From Marinobacterium nitratireducens (lineage in GTDB: Bacteria; Pseudomonadota; Gammaproteobacteria; Pseudomonadales; Balneatricaceae), in contig NZ_BMLT01000002.1 of assembly GCF_014645375.1 (NCBI RefSeq), positions 186,001-250,000 on the forward strand: a DNA stretch of 64,000 nt, given 5' to 3'. Positions 39,193 through 50,230 of the stretch are shown here, in pieces. A model generated the notes under the pieces. That model had not been told where the DNA came from and searched no databases. It was given only the letters and a program-made list of their open reading frames with translations. The translations under genes were made by a program, and so were the position numbers. The first letter of the stretch is position 1; every line of letters starts with the position of its first letter.

Positions 39193-39264
39193 GTTAACAG
39201 TGAACAGACAGTGGTTTCCAGTTGGCGGAAGGCAACTGGAAACTGTGAACCTGCCACTGTTAAC
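39193..39264. repeat. Imperfect 72-nt hairpin between hisH and hisA
   Basis: Outer arms GTTAACAGTG (39193-39202) and CACTGTTAAC (39255-39264), inner arms TTTCCAGTTG (39215-39224) and CAACTGGAAA (39233-39242), loop of 8 nt. It looks like a small palindromic repeat element inserted in the operon and could act as an mRNA processing or stabilising structure. Confidence 0.8.
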
Positions 39265-39287
39265 TTACTACCAACAGTGAGATTCCA

Positions 39288-40025
39288 ATGCTTATTATCC
39301 CTGCGATTGATCTGAAAGACGGCAAATGCGTGCGCCTGCGCCAGGGCCGCATGGACGACTCCACCGTCTTTTCCGACAACCCGGTCGAGATGGCTGCCAA
39401 GTGGGTGGACGCCGGCTGCCGCCGCCTGCACCTGGTGGACCTCAACGGCGCCTTTGCCGGCACCCCGGTCAACGGCGAGATCGTCAGCGCCATCGCCAAG
39501 GCCTACCCGAATCTGCCGATCCAGATCGGCGGTGGTATCCGCAGCGCCGAGACCATCGAAGCCTATCTCAAGGCCGGTGTCGACTACGTCATCATCGGCA
39601 CCAAGGCGGTGAAGGAGCCCGACTTCGTCACCGAGATGTGCAAGCAGTTCCCCGGTCACATCATTGTCGGTCTCGACGCCCAGGACGGCTACGTCGCCAC
39701 CGATGGCTGGGCAGAGGTGTCACAGGTCAAGGCCGTGGATCTGGCCAAGCGTTTCCGCAACGACGGCGTCTCGTCCATCGTCTACACCGATATCGCCCGT
39801 GACGGCATGATGCAGGGCGTCAACGTCGAGGCCACCGTGGAGCTGGCGCGCGAGGGCGGCATTCCGGTCATCGCCTCCGGCGGCGTCACCAACATGGACG
39901 ACATCCGGGCGCTGGCCGCGGTTGCCGGTCAGGGTATCCTCGGCGCCATCACCGGCCGTGCCATCTACGAAGGCACCCTGGACGTGGCCGAAGCGCAGCA
40001 GTACTGCGACCAGTCCGGCAACTGA
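39288..40025 (+). CDS. hisA: ProFAR isomerase
   Basis: 245 residues, a (beta/alpha)8 barrel with [20 protein letters not shown] (catalytic Asp), the phosphate-binding [18 protein letters not shown] and [12 protein letters not shown]. It isomerises ProFAR to PRFAR in histidine synthesis. It ends 11 nt before hisF, with GGAGAG in the gap. Confidence 0.98.
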   Translation: MLIIPAIDLKDGKCVRLRQGRMDDSTVFSDNPVEMAAKWVDAGCRRLHLVDLNGAFAGTPVNGEIVSAIAKAYPNLPIQIGGGIRSAETIEAYLKAGVDYVIIGTKAVKEPDFVTEMCKQFPGHIIVGLDAQDGYVATDGWAEVSQVKAVDLAKRFRNDGVSSIVYTDIARDGMMQGVNVEATVELAREGGIPVIASGGVTNMDDIRALAAVAGQGILGAITGRAIYEGTLDVAEAQQYCDQSGN

Positions 40026-40036
40026 GGAGAGATTCC

Positions 40037-40810
40037 ATGGCTCTGGCGAAACGCATCATACCCTGTCTCGACGTCGAGAACGGCCGCGTGGTCAAGGGTG
40101 TCCAGTTCGTCGATATCCGCGACGCCGGCGACCCGGTGGAGATCGCCCGCAAGTACGACGAGCAGGGCGCCGACGAGATCACCTTCCTCGACATCACCGC
40201 CAGCCATGAGGGCCGCGACACCATGGTGCATACCGTGGAGCGCATGGCGTCCCAGGTGTTCATTCCGCTGACCGTCGGCGGCGGCATCCGCACCTGCGAG
40301 GATATCCGCAAGCTGCTCAACGCCGGCGCCGACAAGGTGTCGATCAACACCGCAGCGGTGTTCAACCCGGAATTCGTGCGCGAGGCGGCCGAGCGCTTCG
40401 GCTCCCAGTGCATCGTGGTGGCGATCGATGCCAAGAAGGTGTCGATGCCGGACGAGCCCGACAAGTGGGAGATCTTCACCCATGGCGGCCGCAAGCCGAC
40501 CGGTCTCGACGCGGTCGAGTGGGCGCGCAAGATGGTGGACCTGGGGGCAGGCGAGATCCTGCTGACCTCGATGGACCGCGACGGTACCAAGAACGGCTTC
40601 GATCTGGGCGTGACCCGCGCCATTTCCGAAGCGGTGCACGTGCCGGTGATCGCCTCCGGTGGCGTCGGCAACCTCGACCATCTGGTCGACGGCTGTATCG
40701 AAGGCAAGGCCGATGCGGTGCTGGCGGCGTCGATCTTCCACTTCAACGAGTACAGCATTCCGCAGGCCAAAGCCTATATGCGCGAGCGCGGTATCGAAGT
40801 GCGCCTCTGA
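40037..40810 (+). CDS. hisF: Imidazole glycerol phosphate synthase, cyclase subunit
   Basis: 257 residues, a barrel homologous to HisA with [21 protein letters not shown] (catalytic Asp), [25 protein letters not shown] (second catalytic Asp) and VIASGGVGN. With HisH it makes imidazole glycerol phosphate and AICAR. It is the last gene of this his run and is followed by a strong terminator; hisI/hisE are not in the window. Confidence 0.98.
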   Translation: MALAKRIIPCLDVENGRVVKGVQFVDIRDAGDPVEIARKYDEQGADEITFLDITASHEGRDTMVHTVERMASQVFIPLTVGGGIRTCEDIRKLLNAGADKVSINTAAVFNPEFVREAAERFGSQCIVVAIDAKKVSMPDEPDKWEIFTHGGRKPTGLDAVEWARKMVDLGAGEILLTSMDRDGTKNGFDLGVTRAISEAVHVPVIASGGVGNLDHLVDGCIEGKADAVLAASIFHFNEYSIPQAKAYMRERGIEVRL

Positions 40811-40834
40811 TCAGTTATTGCTGAATCCCCGTAG

Positions 40835-40871
40835 AAAAAGCCGCGGCTCCGACAGAGACCGCGGCTTTTTT
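40835..40871 (+). terminator. Terminator after hisF
   Basis: Stem AAAGCCGCGG / CCGCGGCTTT with a 12-nt loop and a run of six Ts. It starts about 25 nt after the hisF stop. Confidence 0.92.
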
Positions 40872-40909
40872 GTGGGATGAGAAGCTACAATGCGTGAACG
40901 AAATTTTCT

Positions 40910-41044
40910 GTAGGGCACCATGAGCGCAGCGAATCGTGCCAGGTCTACAGGTGCGCTTCGTTTCACTCAGGGCACCCTACGTTCTGACCCGCATCGCGGC
41001 GGGCCGAATGAACGTAGGGCACCATGAGCGCAGCGAATAGTGCC
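40910..41044 (+). repeat. Dispersed 31-bp repeat, copies B and C, with an inverted relative
   Basis: Copies at 40910-40940 and 41014-41044 begin GTAGGGCACCATGAGCGCAG and differ at one base. An inverted, diverged relative lies between them (about 40953-40981, ending GGGCACCCTACGTT). A further copy is at 17741-17771. Confidence 0.8.
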
Positions 41045-41078
41045 GGTCCGACGTTTTATGCAAACTGAAGGATTAGTT

Positions 41079-42101
41079 ATGCTCTATCGCTGGATTATAT
41101 CGCTCTGGCTTTGCCTGGCCGCCACGGTTGCCGGGGCTGTAACGGTACGGGTGGCGCCGCTCGAAAGCCTGGTCAAGACGGTGGAGCTGAGCGCGCCGGC
41201 GCAGGTCGTGGCCGAGGATCACAGCGTATTGAGCGCCCAGATCGGTGGGCTGGTCGAGTCGATGCCGGTAAGGGTTGGCGATCACGTCTCGGCCGGGCAG
41301 TTGCTGGTTCGGCTCGAGTGCAGCGATTACGAACTGGCGTTGCAGCAGGCGCGCGCGAGCCTGGATTCCCTCGATGCCCGTATCGTCCTGGCACGCCAGC
41401 AGCTCGAGCGGGTGAAAACATTGGTCAAGCAACGTAATGTCTCGGTGGAGCTGCGCGACCAGCGCCAGAGTGAACTCGAGCAGCTTACGGCGGAGCGGGC
41501 CGGTTCCGTGCTGTCGGTCGAGAAGGCCGGGCTTGCGGTTAAACGTTGCAGCGTCAATGCTCCGTTCGACGGCATCGTGACCGAGCGTCCCGGCTCCGAA
41601 GGAAGCCTTGCCAGCTCCGGTACGCCACTGCTGCGACTGCTGAGGGACGAGGCGCTCGAGGTCGAGGCGCAGGTGCCGATGGAGCAGGCCGGGAGTCTGC
41701 AGCAGGCCGCTGTCCTGGCCTTCGAAAATAATGGAAGGCGCTACTCACTGGAGCTGCGCACCGTGCTGCCGCTGGTGGACAGCCGTACCCGAACCCGCCG
41801 AATCCGGCTCGGATTCAGCGGCGAGCCGGCACTGGCCGGCAGCAGCGGTCGACTGCTGTGGCAGGCGCCGCAGCCGCGCCTGCCGGCTGCGCTGGTGGTC
41901 CGGCGCGAAGGGCAGCTGGGTCTTATGCTGTATCGGGATGGCCGGGCCGAGTTCAGGCCGCTGCCCGGGGCGCTCGAGGGTCAGGCCGCGGCGGTGGATC
42001 TGGCCCCGGATACGCTGGTGATTATCGAGGGGCAGTACGCGGTCAACGACGGCGAGCCGGTACAGCGGCAAGGGACGGCAACGGCGGCGGCAGAGGAGTA
42101 G
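41079..42101 (+). CDS. RND efflux periplasmic adaptor (membrane fusion protein)
   Basis: 340 residues from the ATG at 41079 (AAGGA upstream). A signal peptide (LYRWIISLWLCLAATVAGA) exports it. A lipoyl-like domain (VLSAQIGGLVESMPVRVGDHVSAGQLLVRLECSDYE), an alpha-hairpin coiled coil (about 80-135) and a beta-barrel (VNAPFDGIVTERPGSEGSLAS) follow. It links the pump in the next gene to an outer-membrane channel. No outer-membrane factor gene is adjacent, so a channel encoded elsewhere must be used. Substrate unknown. Confidence 0.93.
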   Translation: MLYRWIISLWLCLAATVAGAVTVRVAPLESLVKTVELSAPAQVVAEDHSVLSAQIGGLVESMPVRVGDHVSAGQLLVRLECSDYELALQQARASLDSLDARIVLARQQLERVKTLVKQRNVSVELRDQRQSELEQLTAERAGSVLSVEKAGLAVKRCSVNAPFDGIVTERPGSEGSLASSGTPLLRLLRDEALEVEAQVPMEQAGSLQQAAVLAFENNGRRYSLELRTVLPLVDSRTRTRRIRLGFSGEPALAGSSGRLLWQAPQPRLPAALVVRREGQLGLMLYRDGRAEFRPLPGALEGQAAAVDLAPDTLVIIEGQYAVNDGEPVQRQGTATAAAEE

Positions 42102-42104
42102 GGA

Positions 42105-45100
42105 ATGCTCGAGCGTCTGATCGGCCATCATGTGCTGGCCAACCTGCTGTTCGTGCTGGTGCTGGTGGTCGGGGTATTGGCATACAACCTGCTGCCGCGC
42201 CAGCAGGATCCCACCATCAACTTCAACTGGATCGTCATTACCACGGCACTGCCCGGGGCCTCCGCAGAGGACGTGGAGCGGCGCGTCACCGACCCGCTCG
42301 AGCAGGCGATCCGGGGCATTTCCGATATCCGCTTCGCTTCGTCCAACAGTCGCGAGGGCGTCTCCAGCCTGCTGGTGCGGTTCGAGGACATTGACGCCCG
42401 CACCTTCGACAAGCGCGTCACCGACCTGCGGCGTGAAATTCAGAATGCCGAAGACGAACTGCCGGAGGCGGCGGTCGATCCGTTCATTGTCGAGCTGACC
42501 ACCGCCAACGCTTTTCCCAGCGTTACGCTGGCGGTGGTGGGCGAGGCCGACGATGAAAACCTGCGGTTGCAGGCACGCAGCATCGAGCGTGACCTGGAAG
42601 CGCTGGCGGGGGTCGACCGGGTCGACCCGATCGCGCTCGACGACCCCGAGCTGCAGGTGAATTTCGATCCCGACGCGCTGCAGGCGCTGGGGCTGTCGCC
42701 GACCCAGGTGGCGGACAGTGTCGCGCTCTGGTTTCGGGACATTTCGGCCGGCAGTGTCGATGTCGGCGGCACCCGCTGGCTGGTGCGCCTCGCCGGGCGC
42801 GATCAGTCGCCGGATCGCATCAAACAGATTCCACTGGTCGGGCTGGACGGCGAGGAGGTTACCCTGGATCGCATCGCCACGGTGGAGCGGGCGCGGGAGA
42901 AGCCGAGCCAGGAGGCGGTGATAGGTGGCCGCCCGGCGGTGGTCATGGCGGTGATGAAACAGGGGGAGACCAACACTCTGGAACTGGTCGAGCGGGTGCG
43001 GGCCTACATGGACGAGCGCAACGCCCTGCGGGTCCGGACCGGCGTCGAGCTGGTGATGGTGGACGACCAGACGGTGCCGACCCGCGAAGCCATCCGGCTG
43101 ATGCAGAACAACGCCCTGATCGGCCTGCTGCTGGTATTGCTGGTGGCCTGGCTGTTCCTGGGGGCCCGCATCGCGCTGCTGACGGCGATCGGCATTCCCT
43201 TCGTGCTGGCGGGGACGTTCTGGGTGCTCTGGGTCAGTGGTGAGACGCTGAACGTGACCGTGCTGCTCGGGGTGGTGATCGTGCTGGGGATGCTGGTCGA
43301 CGACGCCGTGGTGGTGGTCGAGGCGATCTACTATCGCCTGCAGCAGGGCGAGCAGGCGCTCGAGGCCGCGGTGGCTTCGCTCAGGGAGGTCGGCTGGCCG
43401 GTGACCAGCGCGGTACTGACGACCATGGCGGCCTTTCTGCCGCTGATGCTGTTGCCGGGTATCCTCGGCGACTTCATGCGCGTGATTCCGATGGTGGTGA
43501 CCATCGCGCTGGCGATTTCGCTGATCGAGGCGTTCTGGATGCTGCCGGCCCATGTCACCGTCGCCCGTATCGATCTGTCGAGACCCGGGCGCATGCAGCG
43601 CTGGCGAATGCGCGCCACGCGCCGGGTGCAGGTGTTCTACATCCGCGTGCTGGTCAAGGCGCTGCGACGGCCGGTGCTGACGCTGTCTCTGATGGTGGCG
43701 CTGTTCGCAGGCTCCATCGGCGTCGTTGCTGCCGGCATGATCAAGATGGACTTCTTTGCCTCGGACCCGCTGCGGCTGTTCTACGTCAATATCGAGATGC
43801 CGCCGCAGACGCCGCTGTCGGCTACCCTCGACAAGGTGCGCGAGGCCGAGCGGCTGGTGCGCCGCCATCTGGGGGACGAGGACCTTCGCGCCGTGGTCGG
43901 CTATGCCGGCCAGCAGTTCACCGAAACGGCGCCGCAGTTCGGCGAGCATTACGGGCAGATTCTGGTCGGACTCAGGCCCAAAAACGATCGCAACCGCTCG
44001 GTCGATGCGCTGATAGAGGCGGTTCGGCCGGATATCGAGCGCCTGGCAGGTCCCGTCAACGTCTCCTTCCTGCGGTTGGTGGGCGGGCCACCGGTGTCGC
44101 GACCGATCAGTATCAAGGTTCGCGGCGATGACTACAGCGCCATCCGCGCCGCGGCGGACGCCCTGCTGGCGAAGATGGAATCGGTCGAGGCCATCGTCGA
44201 TGTCAGCGACGATACCGGCGGTGGACGCATGGCGCTGGTGCTGACCCCCGACTACGACGCCATCAACCGTGCCGGCCTGCAGCCGGCCGAGGTGCTGCGC
44301 AGCGCGCTGCTGCTGGTCGACGGTGAAATTGTCGCCGATATGCAGCATCTCGGCGACAAGCTGGAAGTACGGGTGCGGGCGCAGCCGCGCGGTTTCGACG
44401 ATGTCATCCGGCTGCTCGACTTCCGGCTGCCGACGCCGGGCGGCGGGCAGGTGGCGCTGTCGACGCTGGTGCGCGCCGAACGACAGCCGGGACTCGGCAA
44501 TATCCGCCACTACAATTTCCGCCGGGCCATCACGGTGGAGGCGGACCTGCTGCCGGACAGTGAACTCGACACCCTGGCCGCCAACCGGCTGCTGCAGGCG
44601 TACTGGGACAGCGAGCTGCAGGCGCAATACCCCAACGTGGCGCTTGATTTCACCGGCGAGCTCGACGATATCCAGGAAAGCATCGACGCCATTGCGGTGC
44701 TGTTCGTGTTCGGTGTCGGGCTGATGTACCTGATTCTCGGCACCCAGTTCCGCAGCTACTGGCAGCCGGTGATGATACTGGCGACGGTGCCGATGGCGTT
44801 CACCGGTGTGGTCCTCGGGCTGCTGTTGACGCAGAACCCGCTGAGCCTGTTCACCCTCTATGGTGTGGTGGCGCTGGCCGGCATCGCCGTCAATGCCGCC
44901 ATCGTGCTGATCTCGGCGGCCAACAGCCGTATCGCCGAGGGCATGAGCGTACTCCACGCTACACTGTACGCGGCCAGACGGCGCGTGATACCGATCCTGA
45001 TCACCTCGCTGACCACCATTGCCGGGCTGTTCTCGCTCGCCACCGGGCTCGGCGGTGCCTCGCTGGTGTGGGGGCCGGTGGCGACGGCCATTGTCAGCGG

Positions 45101-45194
45101 GCTGGCCTTTTCCACGCTGCTGACGCTCCTGGTGATCCCGACGCTCTACCGCATTTGCATGGGACGGGCGACGGCGGCCCGTTTCAGCTCATGA
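42105..45194 (+). CDS. RND efflux pump inner-membrane permease
   Basis: 1029 residues, full-length AcrB/HAE-type. Twelve transmembrane helices with two large periplasmic loops (about 35-330 and 545-840). The proton-relay Asp pair is present in GMLVDDAVVVVEAI. The N-terminus MLERLIGHHVLANLLFVLVLVVGVLAYNLLPRQQDP is typical. It starts 3 nt after the adaptor. Its last 11 nt overlap the convergent GGDEF-EAL gene. Confidence 0.95.
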   Translation: MLERLIGHHVLANLLFVLVLVVGVLAYNLLPRQQDPTINFNWIVITTALPGASAEDVERRVTDPLEQAIRGISDIRFASSNSREGVSSLLVRFEDIDARTFDKRVTDLRREIQNAEDELPEAAVDPFIVELTTANAFPSVTLAVVGEADDENLRLQARSIERDLEALAGVDRVDPIALDDPELQVNFDPDALQALGLSPTQVADSVALWFRDISAGSVDVGGTRWLVRLAGRDQSPDRIKQIPLVGLDGEEVTLDRIATVERAREKPSQEAVIGGRPAVVMAVMKQGETNTLELVERVRAYMDERNALRVRTGVELVMVDDQTVPTREAIRLMQNNALIGLLLVLLVAWLFLGARIALLTAIGIPFVLAGTFWVLWVSGETLNVTVLLGVVIVLGMLVDDAVVVVEAIYYRLQQGEQALEAAVASLREVGWPVTSAVLTTMAAFLPLMLLPGILGDFMRVIPMVVTIALAISLIEAFWMLPAHVTVARIDLSRPGRMQRWRMRATRRVQVFYIRVLVKALRRPVLTLSLMVALFAGSIGVVAAGMIKMDFFASDPLRLFYVNIEMPPQTPLSATLDKVREAERLVRRHLGDEDLRAVVGYAGQQFTETAPQFGEHYGQILVGLRPKNDRNRSVDALIEAVRPDIERLAGPVNVSFLRLVGGPPVSRPISIKVRGDDYSAIRAAADALLAKMESVEAIVDVSDDTGGGRMALVLTPDYDAINRAGLQPAEVLRSALLLVDGEIVADMQHLGDKLEVRVRAQPRGFDDVIRLLDFRLPTPGGGQVALSTLVRAERQPGLGNIRHYNFRRAITVEADLLPDSELDTLAANRLLQAYWDSELQAQYPNVALDFTGELDDIQESIDAIAVLFVFGVGLMYLILGTQFRSYWQPVMILATVPMAFTGVVLGLLLTQNPLSLFTLYGVVALAGIAVNAAIVLISAANSRIAEGMSVLHATLYAARRRVIPILITSLTTIAGLFSLATGLGGASLVWGPVATAIVSGLAFSTLLTLLVIPTLYRICMGRATAARFSS

Positions 45195-47307
45195 TTCCGC
45201 TGTGATGCAACGGCTGGGGATGCTCCAGCAACGTCCGCAGCTGCGACACCGGCATCGGGCGGCCCAGCAGGTAGCCCTGGCCGTGGCTGGCACGCATCTG
45301 GCGCAGCAGCTGCAGCTGCTCCTGCGTTTCGATACCTTCGGCAATGGTTTCGATGCCGAGGGTGCGCGACAGCGCCAGGATGGCGTCGACCACCGGGCCC
45401 TGGCTGCTCTGCTGCAGCTGGGAGATAAAGCTGCGATCGATCTTGAGGCCATCGATCGGCAGGCTGGTGAGGTAGCTCAGTGAGGAGTAGCCGGTGCCGA
45501 AGTCGTCGATCAGGATGCGCAGACCGGCCTGCTGCCAGAGCTTGAGCGTTTCGGCGCTTTTTTCGATATCGCGCATCATTGTCGTTTCGGTGATCTCGAG
45601 GCGCAGGCTGGCCGGCGACACGCCTTCGCGCGACAGCGTCTCGAGCACCCGGTCGCGCAGGCTGTCCGACTGCAGCGCGACGCCGGACACGTTCAGCGAC
45701 AGCTTGAAGCCCGGTGCGCGCGGCAGAATGCGGTCGCGCAGATCCCGGCAAGCCTGTGTCAGAACCCAGAGGGTCAGCGCTTCGATGCGGTCGGATTCCT
45801 CGACGATGGGGATGAAGCTGGCCGGCGACACCAGCCCCTGCCGGGGGTGTCGCCAGCGCACCAGGGCCTCGGCGCCGCTGATGACGTCGCGCTGCAGGTC
45901 GAAAACCGGCTGGTACTCGAGAAACAGCTGATGCTCGGCCAGCGCCTGGTCGATGCCCTGAAGCACCAGCAGGTGCTCATGGACCCGCTGGTTCATCGAC
46001 TGCTCGAAGAAACAGAAGCGGTTGCGGCCGGCCTGTTTGGCCTCGTACATGGCGGTGTCGGCATGGCGCATCAGGTCCACCGGGCTGAAACCATCATCCG
46101 GAAACAGGGTGATGCCGATGCTGGCGGATACGCGGAACTGCTGCCGTGCCACCTCGACCGGTATCTGCAGCAGCCCGGCCACGCGCTCGGCGACCTCGCC
46201 GGCGGCGTCAGGATGCGGTAGCTGCGGCAGCACCAGTGTGAACTCGTCGCCGCCGAGGCGCGCCACCAGGGCTTCGCCGTCGAGGCTGCGGGCGATCGAT
46301 TCGAGTCGCGAGGCGACGTTGCGCAGTACCTGGTCGCCAACCTCGTGACCGGCGCTGTCGTTGACGGCCTTGAAGTGGTCGAGGTCGATGAACAGCAGCG
46401 CCAGCGGGTCGTTGCCGGCGCTCAGCAGCCGTTCCAGTTCCTGCTGCAGGAAACGCCGGTTGGCAAGACCCGTGAGAGGGTCGCGAAAAGCCATGCGGGA
46501 GATGGTCTTGTGGCTCTGCTGAACGCGCCGGCGCATCTGCTCCAGCGCTTCGGCCAGCTCGCCGATCTCGTCGTCGCGTTGCAGGCTGAAGCGCACGCTC
46601 TCGTCGTTGGCCCTGAAATTGCGGCTCAGCGCCGCCAGCTCCTGCAGCGGTTGCATAAGGCGCCGGCTGGCTCCGAGCGACAGCAGCAGCGTCACCGCCA
46701 TCAGTGCCAGGAACGCCAGCACCAGACCGATCACCACCTGCTGGCGGAAGCCGGCGAACGCCTGATCCAGCTGCGATGTCAGCGCCGCGGTATCGGTGCG
46801 GGCGTCGCTGAAGGAGACGGAAAAGCGCACGGCGCCGATGGTGCTGCTGCCGGAGGTCACCGGGAAGGTGACATGGATCAGGTCGTCGATCGTGCGGGCC
46901 GAGGGTTGAAAGTGGTCATCGAGGCCGGCGGGAATCAGCTGGCTGACCGGAGTGCCATAGTGGTTTACCTCCGCGGTGCCGTCGTGGATGACGCGAAGGT
47001 CCGGGTCGTAGACGAAGATGTAGCCGATTTCGGCGCGTTGCCGCAGGTGCTGCAGGATTTCCTCGATGGCGCTGAAATCGTTGTGGTAGACCGGCAGGGC
47101 AAGGTTGCCGGCCAGGGTTTCGCCGAGCAGCAGCGCATCGCGCGACAGCTGTCGCGCGACACCCTGCTCGACCGCCTGCTGGGCGCTGCGGCTGACCTGC
47201 TGGTAGACATTCTGCAGCATGTAGAGCGAGAACAGCAGCAGCAGGCCGCAGACGCCGAAGGTCACCAGCGCCAGGGTCGCGCTGTAGCGGGTGCGAAGGG
47301 TCACCAT
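45184..47307 (-). CDS. Membrane GGDEF-EAL protein with periplasmic sensor and HAMP
   Basis: 707 residues. Transmembrane segments at about 8-32 and 192-212 enclose a periplasmic sensor. HAMP follows (213-265), then GGDEF with the intact motif at 352-356 and an EAL domain with EAL at 480-482, ITETTMM and the loop IDDFGTGYSSLSYL. Both c-di-GMP synthesis and degradation residues look intact, so the net activity cannot be told. It overlaps by 7 nt with an upstream periplasmic phosphonate-binding-like protein gene. That protein may bind a ligand and signal to this sensor. It converges with the RND pump. Confidence 0.93.
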   Translation of the reverse strand: MVTLRTRYSATLALVTFGVCGLLLLFSLYMLQNVYQQVSRSAQQAVEQGVARQLSRDALLLGETLAGNLALPVYHNDFSAIEEILQHLRQRAEIGYIFVYDPDLRVIHDGTAEVNHYGTPVSQLIPAGLDDHFQPSARTIDDLIHVTFPVTSGSSTIGAVRFSVSFSDARTDTAALTSQLDQAFAGFRQQVVIGLVLAFLALMAVTLLLSLGASRRLMQPLQELAALSRNFRANDESVRFSLQRDDEIGELAEALEQMRRRVQQSHKTISRMAFRDPLTGLANRRFLQQELERLLSAGNDPLALLFIDLDHFKAVNDSAGHEVGDQVLRNVASRLESIARSLDGEALVARLGGDEFTLVLPQLPHPDAAGEVAERVAGLLQIPVEVARQQFRVSASIGITLFPDDGFSPVDLMRHADTAMYEAKQAGRNRFCFFEQSMNQRVHEHLLVLQGIDQALAEHQLFLEYQPVFDLQRDVISGAEALVRWRHPRQGLVSPASFIPIVEESDRIEALTLWVLTQACRDLRDRILPRAPGFKLSLNVSGVALQSDSLRDRVLETLSREGVSPASLRLEITETTMMRDIEKSAETLKLWQQAGLRILIDDFGTGYSSLSYLTSLPIDGLKIDRSFISQLQQSSQGPVVDAILALSRTLGIETIAEGIETQEQLQLLRQMRASHGQGYLLGRPMPVSQLRTLLEHPQPLHHSGIMS

Positions 47308-48179
47308 CGTCGGCTGCTGTCGTAGATGTCGCTCAGCAACTCGATGTCGCCGGGCTGCAGCGGCTCGAAGCCGGTGCTGTTTTCATAGCTGGCAAGCACT
47401 TCGCTCGCCCCGGAGGCCGGCATGGCCAGCAGCAGCTCGCGCAGGGCCGCGACAACGTTGTCGTCGAGCTCGCTTGATACCAGCTCGAGGGCCCGGGGAT
47501 AGGTTTCGGAGCGGTAGATAATACGCAGGTCCCGACGTATGGCGACGGGAACGCGCTCGCGGTTTTCCCAGTCGCCGCTGTTGAGGGCACCGGCGTCGAC
47601 CAGCCCCTTGTGGACCCAGAGCGCGTTGTTTTTCTCGTTGCGGCTGAACAGGTAGCCGGTGTTGCCCGGCGGCGGCGGCTGATGCAGGTCCTTCAGCCCG
47701 GTCAGCTGCAGGCCGCTGCGCAGCAGGATCCTGCGTGGCACGAAATAGCTGCTGAAGGATTCGGGATGCTCGAAGGCGATGCGCCTGTCGGTGAGGTCGA
47801 GGACGCTGCGGATCGGGCTGTCGCTGCGGGTGTAGATCAGTGTCTGGTACTGGTGCTGACCGCCTTTCCACTTTCGCAGCAAAGGCCGGGCCCCGGCTTC
47901 GTGCATCAGTCTTGCCGCCGTGAAGGGCGTCTCGGTAATCCAGTCGACGTCGCCGGCCTGCAGCGCCGAGGCGAGTTGCTCGGCACTGTCGTAGAGCCGT
48001 ACTTCGCCCGAAGTGATACCCAGCGGGGCCAGCCGGGCGGCCGCATACTCGACCATGGGGCGCAGCTGTTCGAAGTCCTTGCTGGGTCTGTCGCTGACCT
48101 GGGCCAGCACCAGTGGCTCGGCACGGGCGATCTGGCTCCAGACCAGTAACAGCAGTAGAAGCGGTTTCAGGATGCGCAA
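47301..48179 (-). CDS. PhnD-like periplasmic substrate-binding protein
   Basis: 292 residues with a signal peptide (MRILKPLLLLLLVWSQIARA). The fold resembles the phosphate/phosphonate-binding PhnD family: WITETPFTAARLMHEAGARPLL, TLIYTRSDSPIRSVLDL, RIAFEHPESFSSYFVPRRILL and an NTGYLFSRNEKNNALWVHKGLVDAGAL stretch. No ABC permease or ATPase is near. It overlaps the downstream GGDEF-EAL gene, so it most likely acts as the ligand-binding half of a signalling pair rather than in uptake. Confidence 0.88.
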   Translation of the reverse strand: MRILKPLLLLLLVWSQIARAEPLVLAQVSDRPSKDFEQLRPMVEYAAARLAPLGITSGEVRLYDSAEQLASALQAGDVDWITETPFTAARLMHEAGARPLLRKWKGGQHQYQTLIYTRSDSPIRSVLDLTDRRIAFEHPESFSSYFVPRRILLRSGLQLTGLKDLHQPPPPGNTGYLFSRNEKNNALWVHKGLVDAGALNSGDWENRERVPVAIRRDLRIIYRSETYPRALELVSSELDDNVVAALRELLLAMPASGASEVLASYENSTGFEPLQPGDIELLSDIYDSSRRW

Positions 48180-48257
48180 CCGTGACTCCTTTCAGCGATG
48201 CTGTATGCGGCCTTTAAATTACTTCATACCGGCCGGCAACAAAAGCCGGACCGTCGC

Positions 48258-48911
48258 TCAGGCCAGCTCCAGTACCCGGTCGATCAGTTTGTTGATGCCG
48301 GACTGGGCTTCCAGTATCGAACCCGCGAGCATGTAGGCCGGGGTGGTGACCACTTTCGCCCCGGTATCCTCGACGATGGCGTCGACGCCGCAGGCCTGGT
48401 GCACCCCGCCCATGCGCTCGATGGCTCCTGCGACTTCGGCGTCCTCGCCGATGGTGCAGCGGATGCCCTGGCCCAGCAGCTTCGGAATCATCGTCGGTGC
48501 GATGCACATCAGGCCGACCGGTTTGCCGGCGTCGTGGAAGGCGCGGGCAAGGGCCGCGACCTGCGGATTGACGGTGCACTGGTCGCCCTTGAGCGCGAAA
48601 TCCGAGAGGTTCTTGGCGGCGCCGAAGCCGCCCGGCAGGATCAGGGCGTCGTAATCGGCGGCGCTGGCCGTGCCGATGTCGATGATGCGACCGCGGGCAA
48701 GGCGCGCGGCCTCCTGCAGCACGTTGCGGCTTTCGCCCGGCACGGGTTCTCCGCTTTGGTGGTCGACGACGTGCAACTGGGGGACGTCTGGCGCCATGCA
48801 CTGATACTCTGCGCCCTGCTGTTCGAGGCGCAGCAGCGTAAGGACGGATTCGTAGATTTCGGAACCGTCGTAAACACCGCAACCCGAAAGTATGACGGCG
48901 ACTTTTTTCAT
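48258..48911 (-). CDS. elbB: DJ-1/PfpI-type glyoxalase ElbB
   Basis: 217 residues from the ATG at 48911 (GGAGG upstream). N-terminus MKKVAVILSGCGVYDGSEIYE, ILPGGFGAAKNLSDFA, the nucleophile-elbow Cys in VGLMCIAPTM and HQACGVDAIVED match the ElbB/GlxIII-like subfamily. Homologues are weak glyoxalases. The gene stands alone. Confidence 0.93.
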   Translation of the reverse strand: MKKVAVILSGCGVYDGSEIYESVLTLLRLEQQGAEYQCMAPDVPQLHVVDHQSGEPVPGESRNVLQEAARLARGRIIDIGTASAADYDALILPGGFGAAKNLSDFALKGDQCTVNPQVAALARAFHDAGKPVGLMCIAPTMIPKLLGQGIRCTIGEDAEVAGAIERMGGVHQACGVDAIVEDTGAKVVTTPAYMLAGSILEAQSGINKLIDRVLELA

Positions 48912-48990
48912 CCTGAACCTCCACTCGTCTTGGCTGGTTGTCTGGGGGCCGATGGCGGTTGGGCAGGGGCACCGGAGTGAGGGGCCCTGA

Positions 48991-50178
<1,188 letters not shown>

Positions 50179-50230
50179 CCTCCCTGTTGCTCGGCACCGC
50201 GGAGCTGAGGGAACACCAGGAGACGATGGA

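Noticed and set aside
41745-44957. A 1070-codon open frame on the minus strand opposite the RND adaptor and pump
   Set aside because: It is a mirror of high-GC codon bias: the plus strand encodes complete RND proteins with all motifs, and the antisense translation is low-complexity and rich in H, Q, R and D.
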